Positions 17,496 to 25,207 of a stretch of DNA of 64,000 nt are shown piece after piece. The notes below the pieces were generated by a model that worked only from the letters and a program-made list of their open reading frames with translations, ran no database searches and was not told where the DNA came from. Source of the stretch: Acidobacteriota bacterium (lineage in GTDB: Bacteria; Acidobacteriota; Terriglobia; Terriglobales; Acidobacteriaceae); contig JAFDVP010000007.1 in assembly GCA_018268895.1 (NCBI GenBank), forward strand, positions 186,001 through 250,000. The letters run 5' to 3'. The position numbers and the translations under genes are program-made. How positions within the stretch are numbered: position 1 is the first letter of the stretch; every line of letters starts with the position of its first letter.

Positions 17496-18464
17496 TCAAT
17501 CCTGCGCGTTCCGGGTCACGCCTATCTGTACGCCGTCCCCTGTTCTCAGCCCCCAGGCCATGCGCGGCGTGTTGTGCGCGAGGCCGATGCGTCCCTGGCG
17601 GTCGATAAGGATGATTCCGCCATGCCCGCCGAGCCGCCCGTACAGGTAGTCGATCGCAGCCTCCGCAGCTACTTCAGGCAGAACGCCTGAAGCCACGCGG
17701 TCGACGGCCCACTTGCCCAGCACCAGCTTCATGATCGGCTCGCCCCAGCCGGTCAGCGAGACGGCGGCGGAGTGGTCGTCGGCGTAGCAGCCGCAGCCGA
17801 TCAGCGACGAGTCGCCCACGCGCCCAGGCGCCTTCGAGAGCGTGCCGCCGGTGCTTGTGCCCGCGGCGATGTGTCCATTGCAGTCGAGCGCGACCGCGCC
17901 CACGGTGTCGTGCGAGTGACCGGTTGGGTCGCCGCCTTCTTCTTCCTTATCGAGATGCAGCGGCCCGGAGAACGTCGTGTCCGTCGCACCCTCCAGCTCG
18001 GCCTTCTGAAAGGCCATCAGCCGCTCGCGCTCGCGCGGGACGATCAGCTCGGTGTTGTCGATCAACGCCATGCCGTGCTGGCGCGCGAACCTCTCGGCGC
18101 CCACGCCGACGAAGTACACATGCGGGCTGTGGTCGAGCACCAGGCGCGCGGCGCGGATCGGGTTCTTGAGCCGCTCGACGCAGGCCACGCCGCCGGCGCG
18201 AAGGTTCTCGCCGTTCATCAGCAGGGCGTCGAGCTGCACGCGGCCATCGCGCGTCAGAAAGGACCCGCGCCCGGCGTCGAAGGCCTCGTCGTCTTCCATC
18301 GCAGTGACCGCGGCTTCAACAGCGTCAAGGGCGCTCGCGCCGCGCTCGAGCAGAGCATAGCCCGCGGCCAGCGCGGCGGCGATGCCGGCCTTGTGGGCTT
18401 CGACCGCATTGTCAGGCATGGCCCATGCGCCGCCGTGGATCAGGAGAACCGGCTTCCCTTGCAT
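17496..18464 (-). CDS. Isoaspartyl peptidase / L-asparaginase (type III, Ntn-hydrolase)
   Basis: 322 residues. Opens with VLLIHGGAWA, has the DAGRGS loop (63-68) and the autocleavage site SHDTVGAVALD with T187 as the N-terminal nucleophile of the beta subunit after self-processing; ACGTS-like GTSTGG follows. Such enzymes hydrolyse beta-aspartyl dipeptides and L-asparagine. No signal peptide, so cytosolic. The acidic KEEEGGD linker just before the cleavage site is the usual flexible loop. Alternative: glycosylasparaginase, less likely given bacterial context. Confidence 0.92.
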   Translation of the reverse strand: MQGKPVLLIHGGAWAMPDNAVEAHKAGIAAALAAGYALLERGASALDAVEAAVTAMEDDEAFDAGRGSFLTRDGRVQLDALLMNGENLRAGGVACVERLKNPIRAARLVLDHSPHVYFVGVGAERFARQHGMALIDNTELIVPRERERLMAFQKAELEGATDTTFSGPLHLDKEEEGGDPTGHSHDTVGAVALDCNGHIAAGTSTGGTLSKAPGRVGDSSLIGCGCYADDHSAAVSLTGWGEPIMKLVLGKWAVDRVASGVLPEVAAEAAIDYLYGRLGGHGGIILIDRQGRIGLAHNTPRMAWGLRTGDGVQIGVTRNAQD

Positions 18465-18583
18465 AGCATCTCAAAGTGTACGGCAGCCTATGGCAAGCAT
18501 GGCGACTGAAGCAAGGATCATCGTCGAGCGATGGTTTAGCCCATGCCGGTTGAAGACCACACTCTACAAACTATTTTGCAGTT

Positions 18584-18618
18584 CAAAAGAAAATGGCCCA
18601 GGCGATCAAGCCTGGGCC
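18584..18618 (-). terminator. Rho-independent terminator of the GH18 gene
   Basis: On the minus strand ggcccaggc-ttgatc-gcctgggcc forms a perfect 9 bp stem with a 6-base loop, followed by attttctttt. It starts 22 bases after the GH18 stop codon. Confidence 0.9.
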
Positions 18619-18639
18619 ATACCTTCAGATCGGCGTTGT

Positions 18640-20775
18640 TTACTTTGACGAGGGGTACCCATGCAGTTGCGGCCCCACGCTGTTTGAGAAGACGTAGTTC
18701 TGCCGCCGGTCGCCGTCGATCGTCCAGAACATCGCGCCGACCATCTCCGGGTAGCCCTTCGGGTTGCGCAGCCTGTACGTCGTTCCCTTTGGCGCCTTGC
18801 CCGTGATGATGTAGTCCATCGCCTGGTTCACGATGTCCGCCGTCGTGTCGCCGATCAGGAAGCCGACCGCCACCTGGCTGGCCTTGAGCGGCGGGAAGAA
18901 CTGCTTCGGGTCGCCGCCGATGTTGAAGCCGTGCAGCAGAAGCTCCGTCATCGCCGCGTGGTAGTCCACCGTGCCCGGCTGATAGATCTCGCCGTCGAGC
19001 CCTTGCAGCGGGGGAGTGTTGTAGTCCTGCACATCGATGAACGTCAGGATATCGCGGATCGCATACGTGATCGCGAGGTACGAGCCGAACTGCCCGCCGT
19101 AGCTCGGATATCCGGCCGGGATCTGCGTCCCCTCCGGCACCAGCGAGATCATGAAGTCCTTGCCGAAGTGGTTGTGCAACTGCCGTAGCGCGTCGATCAG
19201 GTTCACGATGGAGGGTGTGGTGGGATGCCTGAAGTCCGTGTCGCCCGCGTCGATCGACAGCGACGGGCTCTCGAAGTCGATGTCGATGCCGTCGATGCCG
19301 TACTCCTCGACGATCTTCGTCACCGAGTCGACGTAATTGGGCACGCGTTTCGGGTCGGCCAGCGTAAAGTGCTGTCCGCCGCCGCCGAGCGAGATCATCA
19401 CCTTCTTGCCCTTGCTCTTCAGATACTGGACGTCGCGCTTGAACTCCGCCGGATCCATGCCGGTGGGCGGGGCGAACTTCATCGTGCCCTCGGGAGCGTT
19501 CTTGTCCGGAATCGCGAAGGCGACCAGGATGTAGTCCCACTGCGGCGAGACCTCGCGCAGCGGGAAGGTCGACGCCGCCGAGCCATAGCCCGCCCAGTAG
19601 CCGATCAGCTTGTGTCCGTTCGGGGCCGAGGTCTGGGCGAAGGGCTCAGCCGTCGGCTTCGGGGGGCCGGGAAACGCTCCTCCCATGCCGGGCCGGCGCG
19701 ACGGGCAGGGCTTGGCCTGCTCCGGCAACAGCTTCGCATCGGGGAAGCTGTAGGTGCTGCCCATCGTCTCCGACGAGCCCGTGTACCACGACATCAGCGC
19801 CACGTTCTGTACGTGATACGCGCCGACGGCGTAAGGCTCCGATGCGGGAAAGTTGTTCTTCGGGTTCGTGTCCGTCGGCTGAAGCTGGAAGTACGTCGAG
19901 GCCACGCGGTTGCCGCCGCATCGCCCGGCGTCGCCCGGCTTCATCCCCTCCGGGCGCATCCAGCTCACCACGTTGCCCGGGGCCGAGGCAGGATTCAGAT
20001 GCTGCTCATACAGCTCGCGCTGATACAGCGGGTCCATCAGAGGGTCGTTGATGAACTCCGCCAGTTGCTGCGTGACCGGCTGCACGTCCTTGTCGGTGAT
20101 AACGGTGGGCGCGTGGCGCAGATAGCTGGCCAGCACGAACGAGTTGCCCGTCGCGCGGTCCACGCCATGCGTGCCCCATCCGCAGCACACGGTCGCGTCG
20201 CCCATGGCGTAGAACGCCGTGTTGTGCGTCACAACGAAGACCAGCTTGCCGTCCTGCTTCGGAAGCTGCTTGAAGACCTCTTTCTGGAGGAACTCGATGT
20301 CGACAATCGCGGCGGCGGCACCCTCGCGCTTCGACGTCAGCACATAGCCCGAGCCGGCGGGCACCTTGACGGTGATGGGCTTCACCTCCGGCTTGCCCAG
20401 CAGCGTGTGCCAGTCCTTTGCTTTGGGAAACGTCGTGCGCAGCATCGCGTCGGCATACTGCGTGCGTCCCAAGCCTTTGAACTCGGCGTGCGCAAACACA
20501 GGCGACTGCTCGAGCGGAGCAACGTCTCCCGCCGCGTCCAGAGCATATGGCTTGCCCGCAACCTTCTTCGTCTCGAACTCGAGCCTCACCGGCGCGATCA
20601 CCGTGGGAATCGTCGTCGTGCCGCCATTGGCGGGGTCCTTTCCCACCAGCGTCAATGTTGCGTCGCCATGCTTCTGCGTAAAGGTCGGAACGGTCCCCTG
20701 CGCCAGTGCCGGATATAGCGATCCGAACGAAAGCGCCATAAGGCCGAGGGTTTTCAAGCGTGCTATATGATTCAT
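18640..20775 (-). CDS. Secreted GH18 family protein with large unassigned N-terminal domain
   Basis: 711 residues from ATG 20775 (gggagaag just upstream). Signal peptide 1-26 (cleavage after ALAQ region). Residues about 400-711 form a GH18 barrel: KLIGYWAGYGS, KVMISLGGGG and the catalytic DGIDIDFE at about 495-502 with Glu502 as acid. It should cleave chitin or a related beta-1,4-GlcNAc glycan outside the cytoplasm. The first about 370 residues of the mature protein match nothing I know: Cys pair CCGWGTHG, a WMRPEGMKPGDAGRCGGNR segment, then a Pro-rich bridge. A single terminator follows. Substrate-binding or a second catalytic role for the N-terminal part is conjecture. Confidence 0.85.
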   Translation of the reverse strand: MNHIARLKTLGLMALSFGSLYPALAQGTVPTFTQKHGDATLTLVGKDPANGGTTTIPTVIAPVRLEFETKKVAGKPYALDAAGDVAPLEQSPVFAHAEFKGLGRTQYADAMLRTTFPKAKDWHTLLGKPEVKPITVKVPAGSGYVLTSKREGAAAAIVDIEFLQKEVFKQLPKQDGKLVFVVTHNTAFYAMGDATVCCGWGTHGVDRATGNSFVLASYLRHAPTVITDKDVQPVTQQLAEFINDPLMDPLYQRELYEQHLNPASAPGNVVSWMRPEGMKPGDAGRCGGNRVASTYFQLQPTDTNPKNNFPASEPYAVGAYHVQNVALMSWYTGSSETMGSTYSFPDAKLLPEQAKPCPSRRPGMGGAFPGPPKPTAEPFAQTSAPNGHKLIGYWAGYGSAASTFPLREVSPQWDYILVAFAIPDKNAPEGTMKFAPPTGMDPAEFKRDVQYLKSKGKKVMISLGGGGQHFTLADPKRVPNYVDSVTKIVEEYGIDGIDIDFESPSLSIDAGDTDFRHPTTPSIVNLIDALRQLHNHFGKDFMISLVPEGTQIPAGYPSYGGQFGSYLAITYAIRDILTFIDVQDYNTPPLQGLDGEIYQPGTVDYHAAMTELLLHGFNIGGDPKQFFPPLKASQVAVGFLIGDTTADIVNQAMDYIITGKAPKGTTYRLRNPKGYPEMVGAMFWTIDGDRRQNYVFSNSVGPQLHGYPSSK

Positions 20776-20984
20776 CTCTTCTCCCTGAAAAATGAGCCGT
20801 TCAACAGCATCAAGCAGAAGGACAACCACTGACAACCGGCAATTGCCCTATACCTTTGGACCACTCAAAAAGATGTGACGAGGCGCCAGACGGCAGGTCA
20901 CTGCGAGCTAGAGGCGTCCTCGTCGTGCGCCGTCGCCATATTCCCCATAGTACGGCTGCGTGGGAAGCGATAGACTGTCACGGC

Positions 20985-22139
20985 ATGTCAGCGCGCAAAA
21001 CTCCAGTGGAGTCCGAGGGGTTCACAGCCCTCACCGAGACCGGTGTCGCGATCGATCCGCCCTCATTCCGCCGCCGCCTGATGAGCTGGTATCGCTCTCA
21101 TGCGCGCGAGCTTCCGTGGCGCGGCATCAGCGACCCGTACAGGACATGGGTCTCCGAGGTGATGCTGCAACAGACGCGCGTCGAGGCCGTGATCGAGCAC
21201 TACAACGACTTCCTGCGCCGCTTCCCCACGCTCCTCGCGCTTGCGCTCGCTACCGAAGAAGACGTGCTCGCTTCGTGGTCCGGCCTCGGCTACTACCGCC
21301 GGGCGCGTATGTTGCACAAGGCCGCACAGTTCATCACCAGCGAACGCAACGGCGCGCTCCCGCGCACGGCCGCCGAGCTGCGCACGCTGCCCGGCATCGG
21401 CGAATATACCTGCGCCGCCATCGCCTCGATCGCCTTCGGCGAGAGCATTGCCGTCGTCGACGGCAACGTGGAGCGGGTGCTCCTTCGCCTTACCGGCCAT
21501 GCCGAGCAGAACAACGCGCAGGGCCGCGCCTTCGTGCAGCGGCAGGCCGGACTGCTGGTCCCGCGCAAACGCTTCAAGGGCAACACCAACGCCGCGGGCG
21601 ATCACAACCAGGCCATGATGGAACTGGGCGCGACCATCTGCCTTCCCCGCGCTCCGCTCTGCCTGCACTGTCCTGTCTACGGCATGTGTGCCACGCGCGG
21701 CGAGCACATCACCCAGCCACGCATACAGCAGAAGAGCCGCCCCGCCGCCTACCTGCTGAACATCCGCAAGCGCGGCGTCATCACCGAGGTCCTGCTCGAG
21801 CGCCGCGCGCAAAATGCCAGCCTGATGGCCGGCATGTATGAACTGCCTCCTCTGCCTCAGGATGCCGTGGAAGGGCGCGAGCCCATGCTGCGACTTCGCC
21901 ATTCGATCACCAGCACCAACTACTATGTGCAGGTCTTCGCGCCGCGGGGCAGCAGAGACCGCGCGCTGCGCCGCGCCGTTCCCGCCGCGCGTACCGATCT
22001 GCGCTGGTTCCGCACCGGCCGCCTGCACTCGCTCGCGCTTACCGGGCTGGCGCGTAAGATCTTGCAGCGGCTCGATGTCATGTCTGTGCGCCCGGTGCGG
22101 CTAACCGGCGTTGAAGACGAGCCGGTCATCATGAAGTAG
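20985..22139 (+). CDS. mutY: A/G-specific adenine glycosylase MutY
   Basis: 384 residues from ATG 20985. Catalytic Glu E58 (SEVMLQQTRVE), HhH LPGIGEYTCAA (135-145), catalytic Asp D159 (VVDGNVERVL), [4Fe-4S] ligands C219, C226, C229, C235, and a C-terminal Nudix-like 8-oxoG recognition domain (about 255-370) containing LERRAQNASLMAGMYELPPL. It removes A mispaired with 8-oxoG. The Tyr after the HhH Gly-Glu replaces Lys, as expected for a monofunctional MutY. An upstream in-frame start at 20856 lies in non-conserved sequence and is rejected. Confidence 0.93.
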   Translation: MSARKTPVESEGFTALTETGVAIDPPSFRRRLMSWYRSHARELPWRGISDPYRTWVSEVMLQQTRVEAVIEHYNDFLRRFPTLLALALATEEDVLASWSGLGYYRRARMLHKAAQFITSERNGALPRTAAELRTLPGIGEYTCAAIASIAFGESIAVVDGNVERVLLRLTGHAEQNNAQGRAFVQRQAGLLVPRKRFKGNTNAAGDHNQAMMELGATICLPRAPLCLHCPVYGMCATRGEHITQPRIQQKSRPAAYLLNIRKRGVITEVLLERRAQNASLMAGMYELPPLPQDAVEGREPMLRLRHSITSTNYYVQVFAPRGSRDRALRRAVPAARTDLRWFRTGRLHSLALTGLARKILQRLDVMSVRPVRLTGVEDEPVIMK

Positions 22140-22189
22140 GCGCTTACGCGTAAACTCAAAACCGGCCTGCTTTCTTTGAGGAGTATCCC

Positions 22190-23875
22190 GTGAACTTTCT
22201 TCGCGCAGCGTCAATGTCGCTTTTAGCGCTCTCCGTCTCGGTCATTGCGCAAACGGTCCCCGTAAACGTAAAAGCCGCTATCGACTCGGTCGATGCGGAA
22301 AAGATACGCGCGCACGTAAAGTTTCTCTCCGACGATCTTCTCGAAGGCCGCGGCCCCGGCACGCGCGGAGGCGAGATCGCCGCGCAATATATCGCCACAC
22401 AGTTCGCGCTCTACGGCCTCAAACCCGCGGGCGACAACGGCGCGTATCTGCAGGAGGTCAACTTCGTCGGCACGAAGACCATCGCCGACAAGACGCACTT
22501 CTCCTTCGTGCCCGACAAGCCGAAGGGCGGAGGCATGTCCATCATGCTGCACAGCTACGACCTCACCTACGGCGACGACTACACCGTCAACAACCGCAAG
22601 CTCACCGAGACCGCCGACATCAACGCGCCGATCGTCTTCGTCGGCTACGGCGTCGTCGCGCCGGAGTTCGGATGGAACGACTACGCAGGCGTCGATGTGA
22701 AGGGCAAAGTCGTCCTCTGCATCGTCGGCGACCCGCCGTCGGACGACCCGAAGTTCTTCGGAGGCAAGGCGCTTACCTACTACGGCCGCTGGACGTACAA
22801 GTTTGAAGAGGCGGCGCGGCAGGGAGCCATCGGCGCGCTCGTCATCCACCGGACTGATCTGGCAAGTTACGGCTGGGACGTGGTCAAGAACTCGAACACC
22901 GGCGAGAAGACCTACCTGCGTGATAACAAGGATCCGCAGCTCGAGGCCGCTAGCTGGATCACGCTCGATGCCGCGGGTACGCTCTTCCACGCCGCCAATC
23001 TCGACCGTGACGCCGAGATCGCCGCTGCGGGCAAGCGCGGCTTCAAGGCGATTCCGCTTCCCGTCTCGCTCGAAGCGCATATCGAAGCGAAGGTGCGCAG
23101 CTTTCAGTCGCCGAACGTCGTTGCGATGCTCCCCGGCGCGAACGTTGCAGCAAAGAAACCCGATCAGGCGGTGATGTATACGGCGCATTACGACCACCTG
23201 GGCATGGTGCCCGGCATGGCCGGCGACAATATCTACAACGGCGCCGCCGACAACGCCACCGGCGTCGGCATGCTGCTGGAGATGGCGCGTGCGTGGTCCA
23301 CGCTCAAGACACCGCCGCCGCACTCCATCATCTTCGCCTCTGTTGCCGCTGAAGAGCAGGGCCTGTTAGGCAGCGAGTACCTCGGCCAGCATCCGCCTGT
23401 TCCTCCGGGACAAATCGCGCTCGACATCAACTACGACATGATCCTGCCCGTCGGCATTCCGCAGGAGGTCAACCTCAACGGGGCGCAGCGCACCACCTTC
23501 TACCCCACGGTACAGGCGACGGCAAAACGCTTCGGCCTCACCATCACGCCAGAGGCGCATCCTGAAGCAGGCGGCTACTACCGCTCCGACCACTTCTCGC
23601 TCTCGCGCGTGGGCATCCCGGCCTTCTCCGTCGATCAGGGTGAGCTCTTTGAAGGCCACGACCGCGCATGGGGCGAGGCCATCGACAAGAACTTCGTCGA
23701 CCACGACTACCATAACTTCTCCGACAACTATCACGCCGATTGGAACTTCGCCGGCAACGCGAAGCTCGTTCGCTTCGGCATGGAACTCGGTTGGGAGGCC
23801 ATCTCCGCTCCCAGAACGATCGAGTGGCTGCACGGCGACGAGTTCGAAGCCGCACGCAAGGCGACGGAGAAGTAG
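22190..23875 (+). CDS. M28 family zinc metallopeptidase with PA domain
   Basis: 561 residues, GTG start with gaggag ten bases upstream. Signal peptide 1-20. A PA-like insert (about 120-290) interrupts the peptidase fold. Zinc ligands are visible in order: YTAHYDHLG (His), GAADNATG (bridging Asp), AAEEQGLLG (Glu-Glu), and late DYHNFSDNY (His). This is a secreted aminopeptidase of the M28 type. Starts 50 bases after mutY on the same strand; functional link unlikely. Confidence 0.9.
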   Translation: MNFLRAASMSLLALSVSVIAQTVPVNVKAAIDSVDAEKIRAHVKFLSDDLLEGRGPGTRGGEIAAQYIATQFALYGLKPAGDNGAYLQEVNFVGTKTIADKTHFSFVPDKPKGGGMSIMLHSYDLTYGDDYTVNNRKLTETADINAPIVFVGYGVVAPEFGWNDYAGVDVKGKVVLCIVGDPPSDDPKFFGGKALTYYGRWTYKFEEAARQGAIGALVIHRTDLASYGWDVVKNSNTGEKTYLRDNKDPQLEAASWITLDAAGTLFHAANLDRDAEIAAAGKRGFKAIPLPVSLEAHIEAKVRSFQSPNVVAMLPGANVAAKKPDQAVMYTAHYDHLGMVPGMAGDNIYNGAADNATGVGMLLEMARAWSTLKTPPPHSIIFASVAAEEQGLLGSEYLGQHPPVPPGQIALDINYDMILPVGIPQEVNLNGAQRTTFYPTVQATAKRFGLTITPEAHPEAGGYYRSDHFSLSRVGIPAFSVDQGELFEGHDRAWGEAIDKNFVDHDYHNFSDNYHADWNFAGNAKLVRFGMELGWEAISAPRTIEWLHGDEFEAARKATEK

Positions 23876-23909
23876 TTCGTCTTCTTCGGTAGATTGCACT
23901 TACAGAATT

Positions 23910-23955
23910 GTCATTTCGACCGGAGCGCGCAGCACGGAGTGGAGAAATCCGCTTC
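23910..23955. repeat. R1-related single arm (gtcatttcgaccggagc type)
   Basis: gtcatttcgaccggagcgc followed by gtggagaaatcc, a variant arm of the R1 family, between the convergent M28 and PEP-CTERM genes. Confidence 0.45.
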
Positions 23956-23987
23956 TCTACCGTTGCACTTGCGCTCTCCGCGATTCT

Positions 23988-24521
23988 TCAGCCGCGCACT
24001 CTGCGCCGCAAGGCTCCGACAGCGCCCAGCGCACCCGTCCCCAGCAGCAGCAGCGACGAGGGCTCCGGCGTGGGCGCGGTGTTCACCTGCGTCAGCGTCG
24101 TCTCGCCCAGCCTGATCCAGTACTGCGAGGTCTGCACCACGGTCAGGTCCACCACTCCCGTGCCCAGCAACGCGATCTGCGACGAAGTCAGCGATGCGCT
24201 CCAGGGCGTCGGTATCGAGGTCATGTTCTCGTAGCAGGCTCCGAACTCCACGCACTGCGCCACCAGAATGGACCCCAGGTAAACGTCCAATCCCGAGGAG
24301 CTTCCCGTCAGCGAGTTGCCAAACGTGCCCGAGATGGTGATCGCCGTATCGCCCGGCGTGATGTTGAAGGTGCCGATCACCGTCGACGGCTGATACGGAC
24401 CGGGATCGGGAAAGCGTGCCGTGCCGTTGTACTCCGGCAAGGTGGTGATGGAATCAGCGTGGGCGAAGACAGGTGCAGCGAAGACGCAGGCCAGCACAAG
24501 CAGTCCGGAAAGGCGACGCAT
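23988..24521 (-). CDS. PEP-CTERM sorting domain protein
   Basis: 177 residues from ATG 24521 with gaggagag upstream. Signal peptide about 1-22; a beta-rich middle with Thr/Ser; and a C-terminal TPEPSSLLLLGTGALGAVGA plus RRRVRG, the classic PEP-CTERM tripartite signal (Pro-Glu-Pro, transmembrane helix, basic cluster) processed by exosortase. The exported middle is unknown and short. No exosortase is in this window. The protein has two Cys (CVEFGAC). Confidence 0.88.
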   Translation of the reverse strand: MRRLSGLLVLACVFAAPVFAHADSITTLPEYNGTARFPDPGPYQPSTVIGTFNITPGDTAITISGTFGNSLTGSSSGLDVYLGSILVAQCVEFGACYENMTSIPTPWSASLTSSQIALLGTGVVDLTVVQTSQYWIRLGETTLTQVNTAPTPEPSSLLLLGTGALGAVGALRRRVRG

Positions 24522-24674
24522 AGAATCTCTCCTCATAAGCAAGGAACAGGGGCCCGAAGAACAACGATAAAACTGGAACCCCGATCTTAATCCCGTTTTG
24601 GGAGAAATTGACAGAAGACGAGAACAACTGGGGCTATTAGCCACAAAGTTATAAGCCGATCCTGCAACAGGAAG

Positions 24675-25097
24675 CTACTCGCTCTTCTTCGTCCAACCGC
24701 CGAGCACGGCCCCCATAAGCGTCATGCCTGCTAGAGGATAGCCCGCAACCAGTGCAAGAGTTTTCACACTGCGGCCTTCAAAGACGTACTCTGTCGCGAA
24801 GGTGGCGAAGACGGTGCAGAACCAGAGGATGATCGCCACCTGCACGCCGCGAGCCACCGTCATCTCCCCCGTCGCCTGAATCAGCCACGACAGAAACAAT
24901 GCCAGGGCCAGCGTCAGCAGCAGCGCCACCAGATAAGCCAGCGCGGGACTTACGCCGCTCTGCTGCAACTGCTCCATCGTCTTGCCGATGCCCTCGAGCC
25001 AAGCGTTGCGAAACATGGTGAACCACACCGCTCCCAGGCCAAAGTAACAAAGAGTCGCAACGACGATCGCCAAAGGATAATGGCGCACGCTGTTCAT
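24675..25097 (-). CDS. DUF1761 family membrane protein
   Basis: 140 residues from ATG 25097 (gagga ten bases upstream). Four predicted helices; the start NSVRHYPLAIVVATLCYFGLG with GAVWFTMF, and LWFCTVFATFATEYVFEGRS, match my memory of DUF1761. No known function. Stands 110 bp from the ADOP gene on the same strand but probably separate. Confidence 0.75.
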   Translation of the reverse strand: MNSVRHYPLAIVVATLCYFGLGAVWFTMFRNAWLEGIGKTMEQLQQSGVSPALAYLVALLLTLALALFLSWLIQATGEMTVARGVQVAIILWFCTVFATFATEYVFEGRSVKTLALVAGYPLAGMTLMGAVLGGWTKKSE

Positions 25098-25207
25098 GGA
25101 GAATCCTCGTTCATCCAAAGAGAGTTCAAAAACGGGGCCGGTATTGCTTAGCGGAATTGTAGCGAAGTACATGCGTTCCGGTTCAGAAGAATCCTGACGC
25201 TACCGCG

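Noticed and set aside
19225..20718. Long plus-strand ORF antisense to the GH18 gene
   Set aside because: Arg/Val-rich composition typical of the antisense frame of a GC-rich gene; no ribosome site, no recognisable domain.
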